Virus record (IMG/VR): IMGVR_UViG_3300010300_000002
Location: 1 to 43,415 of that record
DNA: 43,415 nt
Direction: 5' to 3' (one strand)
Origin: a virus
The translations under genes and the position numbers were made by a program. Shown piece after piece: positions 1 to 7,000 of this stretch; within the stretch, counting starts at the first letter, position 1, and every line of letters starts with the position of its first letter. Below the pieces are notes generated by a model. It searched no databases. It saw nothing but the letters and a program-made list of their open reading frames with translations, and was not told the DNA's origin.

Positions 1-123
1 ATATAAATCATGTGCCAGATATTCTTCTTTCTTATCTTGGTCCCAAAGATGAAAGTGCTTTCCATTTTCCTCTTTCGGCTCCAGCCCAAAACATACTGCT
101 AAATCTGAAAGACTTATAAACGA
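1..123. repeat. Terminal direct repeat, left copy
   Basis: These 123 bases are identical to 43293-43415. A perfect match at the two ends of a contig means either a circularly closed or permuted assembly or a genuine short terminal redundancy. The reading frame of the exonuclease gene passes through the overlap without a shift, which supports joining the ends into a 43,292-bp circle. The sequence lies inside that gene and has no visible features of its own. Confidence 0.97.
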
Positions 124-300
124 TGCACCGTATTTTCCAGCATTATGCCATGCCATCAAATCGTAGTAAACACTCGGCCAATATCTTCCGTTAACAGGCT
201 GCAAAAACTGACTCCCCTTGGCACCGTTAAAAGCTGACCAATGCGTCAAATATCGAAGATCAAAATCATATATATTATGACCGACTATTTTTTGAGTCAT
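1..300 (-). CDS. Circularly permuted DnaQ-like 3'-5' exonuclease, first part (runs off the window start)
   Basis: The ATG at 298-300 opens 100 codons that run off the window start and continue at 43292-42900, giving a 230-aa protein. A strong Shine-Dalgarno, AAAGGAGGG, sits 4 nt upstream, and ATGA overlaps the stop of the DnaA-like gene. Residues 5-14 read IVGHNIYDFD, the exo II motif (N9, D14). RYWPSVYYDLM follows at 39-49. YLAHD at 94-98 is the exo III Y-x3-D motif. In the phage exonuclease family this is normally the C-terminal half. Here it comes first, and motif I (DIET) follows about 109 residues after motif II. The protein probably trims or proofreads DNA ends alongside the ERF protein. 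All catalytic residues are present, so activity is plausible. The family is clear; the swapped order is discussed in the findings. Confidence 0.88.
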   Translation of the reverse strand, partial: MTQKIVGHNIYDFDLRYLTHWSAFNGAKGSQFLQPVNGRYWPSVYYDLMAWHNAGKYGASFISLSDLAVCFGLEPKEENGKHFHLWDQDKKEEYLAHDLY

Positions 301-596
301 GCTACCCTCCTTTCACAAAGGCAGGGATAAGCTGCTTCGATACCGTCCAAGATCTCTTTGGTCTGCCAGTCATCTTGCCGCCAGCCTGTAATTTTTTCTA
401 CACCGTGCAGGATAGCACCATGAGTGCGGCCAAACTTCTCAGCGATAGACTCATAAGTGTCACCTAGCAAATAAGCATAGTAATAGATTACCTGCCTAGC
501 TATAGCTACAGGCTGCCTGCGGTTTCGGCCTTTAATGTCACCTTCTTTAACACCGTAGGCATCTGCTACAATTGTCGTTAATTCTGGAATGCTCAT
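297..596 (-). CDS. Stand-alone DnaA domain IV-like DNA-binding protein
   Basis: This 99-aa protein matches only the C-terminal DNA-binding domain of the replication initiator DnaA. A helical region at residues 30-45 is followed by GRTHGAILHGVEKI at 56-69, which resembles the DnaA-box-binding signature (GRDHTTVLHAxRKI). There is no AAA+ domain. It starts with ATGA overlapping the ERF stop and ends with ATGA overlapping the exonuclease start, so the three are translationally coupled. It may recruit or compete with host DnaA at the phage origin, or act as a regulator (inference). Two perfect DnaA-box nonamers exist in the genome (1314-1322, 29421-29429), but they are far apart. Confidence 0.8.
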   Translation of the reverse strand: MSIPELTTIVADAYGVKEGDIKGRNRRQPVAIARQVIYYYAYLLGDTYESIAEKFGRTHGAILHGVEKITGWRQDDWQTKEILDGIEAAYPCLCERRVA

Positions 597-1240
597 GCTG
601 CCTTATTTCTCCAAGCTTCTACCTTTGCGAAGATCTCATCATCACTAAGATCTAAGAATCTTTGTAACTGATCTTCCTTCGTTCTATGAGGGATGAATCC
701 AACAGCTTCAGCCCAGTCTATTATCGCAAGCTCGGCCAATCTGGCATCTACTCTATCAACCAATTGCGGATCTCTGATTGGCTGCTTCTTTGGTGCAGGA
801 GCCTTTTTCTTTGCTGGTTGGCTACCCACTCCATCAGTATCTTCATCTGCTGGGCAAATATTTAGCAAGCCAAGCAAAGCATATCTTTTTCCATAGGTCA
901 GTGATGCCCCGTAGTCTTGTACTGGATTGCTACCAAATTTAATTGGCACTTGGGCCTGTTCAATAAGGTGCTGGCCACTTTCGTGAAACAGAACCGTTTT
1001 TATAATAACAGTGTTGTCTTCAATCTTTCCAGCAGCTTGATAAATTCCTACACCATGCTTACTCAATATTGGCTTTATGAGCGTAATGAGCGAATCCAGT
1101 TGCGTGTATTTGTAGCCGTAACCCTGTGCGTCCTTCGTAGGATTGGCCAACTCCGATTGAGCAGCAAGCAGAGCAGAGAATATATGAAGTGGAATGGGAA
1201 CTTCCTGCACTTCGTTTTGATTAGTTTGATTTTCATTCAT
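593..1240 (-). CDS. erf: ERF-family single-strand annealing protein
   Basis: The 215-aa protein has the ERF recombinase layout. The N-terminal helix at residues 15-35 reads PLHIFSALLAAQSE, FKYTQ-like YGYKYTQLDSL lies at 41-51, and the conserved SLTYGKRYALLGLLNI lies at 113-128. A lysine/proline linker (144-153) and a small C-terminal helical domain follow. ERF proteins anneal complementary single strands during phage recombination and genome circularisation. The gene sits between an Hjc-like nuclease and the DnaA-like and exonuclease genes with 4-bp overlaps, forming a recombination module. Confidence 0.9.
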   Translation of the reverse strand: MNENQTNQNEVQEVPIPLHIFSALLAAQSELANPTKDAQGYGYKYTQLDSLITLIKPILSKHGVGIYQAAGKIEDNTVIIKTVLFHESGQHLIEQAQVPIKFGSNPVQDYGASLTYGKRYALLGLLNICPADEDTDGVGSQPAKKKAPAPKKQPIRDPQLVDRVDARLAELAIIDWAEAVGFIPHRTKEDQLQRFLDLSDDEIFAKVEAWRNKAA

Positions 1241-1569
1241 TTTTGTAATGAGGTTAGTAGTTTTAGCAGGTCATCTAACCTGCATGTAAAAAGTTCTTCC
1301 GAGTGGTTCTTTTTGTGGATAACGCATGGCGGCTTGCCTGCCTTCTTGGCATCTCCAATTGCTTGAGTCATGGCAGCGTAGAGGTTCAGCTTCTCAACAT
1401 GCTTGCATTCCAAATGGAAGGGAAAGTCTGGGGCGATAACATCAGCATCCCCATTGGCCCCACAAAACTGTTGGCCCCTTCTTGCGGTCCAGCCAGCATC
1501 ATTAAGAATATGAGCAATGGCCCTCTCAAATCTGGCTCCCTTTTGTTTACTGTTGATCTTCTTCGCCAT
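1237..1569 (-). CDS. Hjc-like PD-(D/E)XK nuclease (putative Holliday junction resolvase)
   Basis: The 110-aa protein has the small restriction-endonuclease-like fold pattern of Hjc-type resolvases: GARFERAIAHIL at residues 11-22 (E15), GDADV at 40-44, and the ECK catalytic strand at 54-56. The start is supported by TTAGGAGAATT upstream. It overlaps ERF by ATGA and would resolve recombination or replication junctions before packaging. It could instead be a general phage endonuclease of the same fold, since substrate specificity cannot be read from the motifs. Confidence 0.75.
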   Translation of the reverse strand: MAKKINSKQKGARFERAIAHILNDAGWTARRGQQFCGANGDADVIAPDFPFHLECKHVEKLNLYAAMTQAIGDAKKAGKPPCVIHKKNHSEELFTCRLDDLLKLLTSLQK

Positions 1570-1705
1570 CGATTAATTCTCCTAAGATCTCCAGCAATTC
1601 TGGGATTGAGCCTTGCCATGGACCCTTGGTCTCTAGCTCAAGTGCATGATCATTTGTAACACCAATTGTCAAATTGTTAACCGTTATTGATTTGTTGGTT
1701 AACAA
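1547..1705 (-). CDS. Possible small ORF with TTG start
   Basis: A frame is open from just after the integrase stop down to a TAA at 1547-1549, overlapping the nuclease start by about 22 nt. The translation looks protein-like (for example LELETKGPWQGSIPELLEI) and rich in acidic residues near the end. There is no ATG; the only candidate starts are TTG codons (1703-1705 is the first) without a good ribosome binding site. It may be a real gene with an unusual start, a decayed gene, or a frame affected by a sequence error. Confidence 0.35.
   Translation of the reverse strand: MLTNKSITVNNLTIGVTNDHALELETKGPWQGSIPELLEILGELIDGEEDQQ
1674..1705. promoter_or_regulatory. Inverted repeat with TTGTTAACC / GGTTAACAA arms
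   Basis: Perfect 9-bp arms at 1674-1682 and 1697-1705 are separated by 14 bp. The half-site GGTTAACAW also occurs at the inverted repeat upstream of the scaffold gene (28814-28823). It lies between int and the recombination operon, a natural place for a repressor operator or integrase arm sites. The function is inferred only from symmetry and position. Confidence 0.4.
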
Positions 1706-1768
1706 TGATGAAACAACAGTTTCTTGATTATTTATAGAGTAGCCTATCTTTTTACCGCATCCTTTCCT

Positions 1769-2905
1769 CTACACCGTTAGCTCATTCTTATGAGAGGTGA
1801 GGTCACTGTAGTACCTCTCCGCTACTTGAACGCTATTTCTTAATTGCTTGGCTGCATGATATATCCCATGTTGGGTTGCCAATCTTGCACCAAGAATCTT
1901 TCTTAATCTGTGGCAGGCTTTATTTTCTGTAATGCCCACCTCAGTTTTTAAAAACTTTACGAATCGTTTGTGAAGTCTGGCTCCACCTTCGATAATTCTC
2001 CCCTCATGTCGATGAGATGTAAAGAAATCGAAAACATGTTTACTAACAGGAACTTTTTCGACATGTCCTGTAAGCTGCTTCAGTTTCGTTCGTTTTGTAG
2101 CAAATGGAAGCAGCAGGAAATGCTGCCCATTAAATGTAGTGAAGTCTTCATACTTCACTTGATAAATTTCTGATTGTCTTAAACCGCAGCCAAATGCCAG
2201 CAGGTAAATCTTATAAAATATTGGATGTTCCTCTTTAGCCGCATTGAAGAAATTAATAATGTGGTCCACTTCAATGTCAGAAGTTGAGAAGGGCTGGGAC
2301 ACGGTTGTCTCTGGTATGAAGGAAATAAAATTCCCAAAGACGCTAGTGTCCCAACCTTCTCGTTTGAACAACACAATATTTTTGCGACCAAATATGCTGC
2401 GGACCTGCCGTAACTTATGAGGTAAATTGTAAAGTGCTTCCCACCTTTCTGGTAGGGTGCGGCCAACTTCATCTGTTTTCGATAAGATGGAAATTGGCTC
2501 ATCTAAAGAGATCCCCTCTCTTTTGCAGTAGTCTATAAAATTAGCTACATTTTTCTTACGGGTACTAAGACTACCAGTTCCATGCTCCAGATAAAAGTCC
2601 AGCAGGGTACGAAGACTGATGAGTCCATCAATCTTTTGAATGAATTTTTTAACAACGGTTTCAATGTCTAATCCAGTTAATTGGGCAAGTGGAACATATA
2701 AACGCTGAGTGTGTGAGTTGCCTTTATATGAAAATTTAAGAGAGACAAATCTACCATTGTCACGAATAGTGACTGGGGTATCCACGCCACCATGATATAC
2801 CAAAAACTGGTCTCCACTTACAAAAGAAAAATGGAGGCGCGGGTGAGAATCGAACTCACGAATAGAGGATTTGCAGTCCCCTGTACTATATCTTGCCGTG
2901 TTCAT
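1769..2905 (-). CDS. int: Tyrosine recombinase (integrase)
   Basis: The protein is 378 aa if it begins at the ATG at 2905. The catalytic domain occupies about residues 210-378: R243 in GCGLRQSEI, a lysine region at 271-276, H332-R335 in CHRLRK, and the nucleophile in AERYYSDL (probably Y366). The usual LGH histidine is replaced in LRNS (N357). The N-terminal core-binding domain spans about 95-200. Codons 9-25 overlap the tRNA-Cys-like attP. The ATG has no Shine-Dalgarno, whereas a TTG at 2801-2803 (residue 35) has TGGAGA upstream and lies beyond attP, so the real start may be there. It would integrate the phage at a host tRNA-Cys gene. Confidence 0.92.
   Translation of the reverse strand: MNTARYSTGDCKSSIREFDSHPRLHFSFVSGDQFLVYHGGVDTPVTIRDNGRFVSLKFSYKGNSHTQRLYVPLAQLTGLDIETVVKKFIQKIDGLISLRTLLDFYLEHGTGSLSTRKKNVANFIDYCKREGISLDEPISILSKTDEVGRTLPERWEALYNLPHKLRQVRSIFGRKNIVLFKREGWDTSVFGNFISFIPETTVSQPFSTSDIEVDHIINFFNAAKEEHPIFYKIYLLAFGCGLRQSEIYQVKYEDFTTFNGQHFLLLPFATKRTKLKQLTGHVEKVPVSKHVFDFFTSHRHEGRIIEGGARLHKRFVKFLKTEVGITENKACHRLRKILGARLATQHGIYHAAKQLRNSVQVAERYYSDLTSHKNELTV
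2832..2881 (-). other. Putative attP core: 3' half of a tRNA-Cys(GCA) gene
   Basis: On the minus strand this reads as an anticodon arm with loop CTGCAAA and stem GGGGA/TCCTC, then a variable loop, a T arm with GTGAG/CTCAC around TTCGATT, and an acceptor end CCGCGCC-T-CCA. The D arm and the 5' acceptor strand are missing, so it is not a functional tRNA. Phages often carry such a tRNA 3' half as their attachment core. It lies directly beside, and in frame within, the integrase 5' end. Confidence 0.85.
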
Positions 2906-2946
2906 TTGGTTGTTAATTGAGTTATATAGAGTCTATTGAGACAGTG

Positions 2947-3117
2947 TCAAGAACAAGTTCTTACATTAATGGTTGGATAGTAATGGCCCCACTCGGCTGC
3001 CCATTTTTTCCCAAACTCTGTGGCATAATAGTGGGCCCTAGTTCCACTGCATTTGTATTTATTTCTGGTCCGCAATACAACCTTGCCATCCACGATTATT
3101 TTAATTTCTACTTCCAT
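2947..3117 (-). CDS. Hypothetical 56-aa protein
   Basis: The ATG at 3115-3117 lies 4 bp after the preceding gene's stop and has GGGAG nine bases upstream. The translation begins MEVEIKIIVDGKVVLRT and is rich in basic and aromatic residues (HYYATEFGKKWAAEWGHYY). No family is recognised. Its position immediately upstream of attP and int is typical of excisionase or small regulatory genes, but no HTH is evident. Confidence 0.6.
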   Translation of the reverse strand: MEVEIKIIVDGKVVLRTRNKYKCSGTRAHYYATEFGKKWAAEWGHYYPTINVRTCS

Positions 3118-3121
3118 CTAA

Positions 3122-3370
3122 TTATGCTCCCAAGGTTAATAATTTTATTTCTATATCGTAGCTGGCGATAATTTCTCCACCCTCTCCGTACCAGTGTAGT
3201 TCACTGTCGCTAACCTCATCCCCGTCACAATCTAGATATTGCTCATAGCAGGGTCTGACATTTCTCTTGGCAGTGGCTTTAGTGATCTTAATTTGATCTG
3301 ATGCGTACCTTTCTGGGTACCATGTAAGTTTAAAGTCTATTGCTTGGTTAAATGCTTTTTTAAGTTTCAT
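3122..3370 (-). CDS. Hypothetical 82-aa protein
   Basis: The start is supported by AGGAGA eight bases upstream. It is a mixed-charge soluble protein with an aromatic segment (LTWYPERYASDQIKI) and an acidic C-terminal half (DCDGDEVSDSELHWYGEGGE). No domain is recognised. It is the second gene of a short cluster that starts after the 27-bp motif at 3626. Confidence 0.65.
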   Translation of the reverse strand: MKLKKAFNQAIDFKLTWYPERYASDQIKITKATAKRNVRPCYEQYLDCDGDEVSDSELHWYGEGGEIIASYDIEIKLLTLGA

Positions 3371-3394
3371 TCGGTCGGTCTCCTGTTTGGTTGA

Positions 3395-3622
3395 TTAAAT
3401 TTTGTAACCGCTGAACCTGTTGCGTTGTTTAACTCCACCTTGTTGCTCAACAACGACTTCTAATGTTCCGAAATCTAAATCACTTTTGAGAAGTTTTTTG
3501 CCTTCTTCTAAAGCGTGAAGATATTCGACACGATCATCGGTTTGGATGATTCGGTTGTGAATAAGCCTAGCGTAGCTATGCAATGCGTTAGTGATGACTG
3601 AGGTTTCTAATTTGTTGTTCAT
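3395..3622 (-). CDS. Hypothetical 75-aa protein
   Basis: A mostly helical soluble protein beginning MNNKLETSVITNALHSYARL. It follows the 27-bp motif at 3626-3652 by only 3 bp, so its start region overlaps the presumed regulatory site. Its opening MNN and size resemble the gene at 35089-35325, which has the same motif upstream; homology is not established. Function unknown. Confidence 0.65.
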   Translation of the reverse strand: MNNKLETSVITNALHSYARLIHNRIIQTDDRVEYLHALEEGKKLLKSDLDFGTLEVVVEQQGGVKQRNRFSGYKI

Positions 3623-3625
3623 GCT

Positions 3626-3652
3626 CTTACTTATAGGGATTCAATAAGCAAG
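3626..3652. promoter_or_regulatory. 27-bp conserved motif, copy a
   Basis: One of four intergenic copies of an imperfect inverted repeat (left arm CTTACTTAT, centre GGGATT, right arm ATAAGCAAG). Read on the minus strand it is directly followed by the start of the 75-aa gene. It is probably an operator or a promoter element; see the findings. Confidence 0.6.
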
Positions 3653-3696
3653 ATGCAAGAAAAACCTCAAGGTGCTTGTGTCATAAAGTTTATGCC

Positions 3697-3831
3697 CTAG
3701 CGAGCGAGGGGATTATTGCCTTGAACTTTAATGTTGTTGCGGACTTCAGCTTTTGTCTGGGTCTCTTCAACTTGTTCCTCGGCAGGTGCCTCCTCGATGA
3801 TTTCTTCCTCAATTATTTCTTCCTCGTTCAC
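3697..3831 (-). CDS. Small acidic protein, GTG start
   Basis: A 44-codon frame starting with GTG at 3829-3831, overlapping the stop of the upstream gene as GTGA, with GGAGG seven bases upstream. The product is extremely acidic (repeated EEEII units, then EEAPAEEQVEETQ) and ends with basic and polar residues. The upstream gene also ends in an acidic tail, so this could alternatively be its extension reached by frameshifting. It closes the tail and internal-protein operon. Confidence 0.6.
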   Translation of the reverse strand: MNEEEIIEEEIIEEAPAEEQVEETQTKAEVRNNIKVQGNNPLAR

Positions 3832-4010
3832 GATTCTTCCTCCACTTGTTCAGTGTTTTGTTTTTGTTGCTCCTCAACTGGGTTCTCTGGAAGAGTGCGA
3901 GAAATGTCAAAAGACATGATGGTATTATAGTTATCATTAAAGATCGGTACATTAGTATTGTACCCGTTCTCTTCTGCCCACTTTTTTAACCAGTCTTCTA
4001 CATCTGTCAT
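3828..4010 (-). CDS. Hypothetical 60-aa protein downstream of the giant virion protein
   Basis: It starts by ATGA overlap with the stop of the 2,487-aa gene. The N-terminus MTDVEDWLKKWAEENGYN looks like an amphipathic helix and the C-terminus is acidic and glutamine-rich. No family is recognised. Operon position suggests a virion-associated or assembly role, which is inference only. Confidence 0.65.
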   Translation of the reverse strand: MTDVEDWLKKWAEENGYNTNVPIFNDNYNTIMSFDISRTLPENPVEEQQKQNTEQVEEES

Positions 4011-7000
4011 TTCTTCACCTTACCAGAAGTTTCTGGAGTTGTAAAATAACTATTTTGCGACTTAGCCGATGCCCTTACTTCTTTTGATAGTAAATCCATT
4101 GACTTAGCTTCGCCCATAATTTTCTTGGCCTTGTTCTTAAATTGAGTCGGCCCAAAATATCCAGACCGCATGTGCCAAAGTATATTTTTCTTTTTAGACT
4201 TGGTTGTCTTTGGGTCATCTAATCTCTGCAATAATTTCTTTTCAATCTTTGGTGCCACTGGGTTTTTCTTGGCCTTTATTTTGTCTGTGTATTCCTTGAG
4301 ATCATCCTTGCGAGCCTTGTGCGTATCTTCATCAATAATGTTTTCTATGTGAAGAAGATCCAGTGCAGATGCCAGCCCTTCCTTGGCTTTTGTTAATTCA
4401 CCAGAAGATAATTCCTGCTTACTCAAGTTGTGCATACCATCAATTACTCGCTGCAATTGACTGGGCACCTCTGGGAGGCCATTGTATTTTCTGCCCTGTG
4501 CATTCCTAACCTTACTCTTGATAAGATTATGCACCCCTCTTTGAAAAGATGATCTAGGCCCAGTCCTCTCACCTCTGGCAAATGTTTCTGCTACCAACTG
4601 GTGGGTTTCAAACCCTTTCACCTTATGCTTTTTCATAACCTTATCTATCGCTTGGATATTTGCCTTAATCTCATCATGCAATCGATTAGGTTTATAATAT
4701 TGATCACCAATAAACATTCCAGCGTCAGTGTTAGTGAACCCTGTTATAAATGCTTCACCGTCTTGGTCCTTGAGTTTGTTCAAGTCCATAAAGAAATCAG
4801 ACTGTTGCTGCTTAGTTAGACCTTTAGTCTGAAATGATATTGTTTGATTGAATTTAGTCTTTGGATCATTCAGTTCAATGATTGTTGGCTGCCTAAAAAC
4901 ATTACCATCTGCTTGGTCTAAAGCACTGGAAATTTCCATCATCACTGACCGCACGGTCTCTGGGTTTCCTCGCATGGTCATAGATATGTTAGGAGTCACT
5001 GCTGCGGCACCATCTTCCGTATAACCTCCAAATCCTCTTTGTACATTTTGGACCACTAATTCTTCCCCGTATTGGTCTGCAATCTTTTGTACCTCGGCAC
5101 CCAGTTGATCTGCTACCGCATCTGTAATCTTCTGGACCCCCAGACTCCTGTCTTCTCCACCAAGTTGGCCGATCTTGTCCTGTACTGCCTTTGCATTTGC
5201 AGAGTCACCCCATGTATCCACTTCAAATGGAAACTTCTGGTCTGCGGTCTTGTTGTAAGTGTCAAGAATGGCCCCCAAGATGCCCTGTGCTTCCTTAGAA
5301 ATCTTTTTTGGATCTAGACCCTTTCCAGCGAGCAGCGGCTGCATTGCCTGCTTGAAATGCTGGAAGCGATCACCGAATAAAACAAGCTGCTGGTTAGACT
5401 CCAGTGGGTTTTCAAATTTAGTCAATGCCCAGAGGATCTCTTGTGCATTTCTAGCAACCAGTTTTTGTTTACCAAAGAATGAAGCGTGACCTCTTTTGTT
5501 AAGCATGTCTGCAATGAGTCCATCAACAGTCTGGTGGGCATCATACAATGGTCCTCCACCCTGCGGAGTCAGTCCACCTTCGTCATTCTTTTTGTAGTAG
5601 GACCATTTCGTTTCTTCACCAAAACCTTTCTTGCTTCTCTCTGCCCATGTGGTTTCGTTCCAGTTATTAATGTTATCAACCTGCAATGCGTTGGCCTGCT
5701 GAAAATTCATTTCCGCAGCACTGTCAATTTTCATATCCTTCTTTGCCGCTTTCCAGTTCGTGCCACTCTCGGCCATTGTTGAAATAACACGGTGCTTCGG
5801 TATGGACCAAAGAAACGGTTTAGCATTAGGAGTGTCACGGCCAGACTTAATTACATAAGCTGGGTGAGCATATTCCTTGGCTGCCATGTCCCACATGTCA
5901 ACTGTTGCCAGACCGTCAAGCAGCTTGTTCAGCTTGGCTTCTAATTGTGGTGTAAGCTTTTCCTTTGGCTTTATGAGATCCAAGGTAACTGCTGCCCTGT
6001 GCATCAATTCACTTGCGGCTTTAGCGGCACCCTCACTGGTGTCTGCTTTAGCTAAATCAATAAGCTCGGCCAATCCATTAAGGTAGAAATTCCTTACCTT
6101 ATCGCTGGCACCCTTGCGGTCTGGATCTAGCACCTCAAAATGTTTTCCTGCCTTCCAGTCCAGTGCGGTCTCTTGTGCAGCCACTTGCTGGTCAACTGGA
6201 TTAATTTTGTGCCCAGAGATCCCAGTGTAATGACCCATGATTGACCGTCCAGACTTTGTCATGTTGGCAGCTACTGCACTACGAGGTGAACCAAGGGCTA
6301 AGAATCTAAGCTGCAAATCTGCAATGTCATATTGGCTGCGGCCCTTCATTGGAACGAACTTTGCCATATCAAATGCAGTCTTACCCATGTCTGAGTAAAA
6401 GCTTGCGGTCCTCTTTGTAAACTCTGGATATTTCTTCTTATAATATTCTATTTTGTCTACGAGTTTGTTAATCAAATTGGTAACATCATCATAGGACTTA
6501 AACATGCCAGAAACTTTATTGTTAACCACTCCCATACGGGATGGTAATGCGACTGAATCTTGATATGGATTCTCTGGATAGTCTGCCATTGTAAGCTTTG
6601 CTTGAATCGCATTCTTATCACCCTCTAAGTTTTTTATTACATCTGTAGAGATAGTCTGAAATGGAGGCTTTGGCGGCATGTATGCAATACCATCAATATT
6701 GCCAGTGTCGAAAATCTTGCTAGTTACTGGGCCTTGGTCTTTAACTTGTGCAAGGAAAAGCTTATTTGTAATGATTGCCCTTTTTGCAGTAGTAAGGCCA
6801 ACTCCATCTTCTGCTGGGTAAGTTCCATCAATTCGATCATCGGCCATTAATTGCTCCTGCAATCTTTTGTCTGTAATTGGTTTATTAAATTCAGAAAACT
6901 TACCTGTTTTAAAATTGTAGTCAAAATCGTCAATTTCCTTGAATCTTTCTCTGACCATGGACAACTCTGACATTGCAAGTAAAGCAACATCTTGCTCGTA

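Noticed and set aside
1314-1322. DnaA box cluster as an origin
   Set aside because: Only isolated perfect boxes were found, inside genes and far apart. No cluster was seen near an AT-rich tract.
917-1366. Plus-strand ORF of 149 codons opposite the ERF and nuclease genes
   Set aside because: It is the shadow of two well-supported minus-strand genes. Its translation is not protein-like and there is no ribosome binding site.
1386-1619. Minus-strand ORF of 77 codons overlapping the nuclease
   Set aside because: It overlaps the catalytic part of the nuclease in another frame. Its sequence lacks protein-like features.
2832-2881. A functional tRNA-Cys gene
   Set aside because: Only the anticodon arm, T arm and 3' acceptor strand are present. 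No D arm or 5' acceptor strand precedes them, so it is an attachment core.
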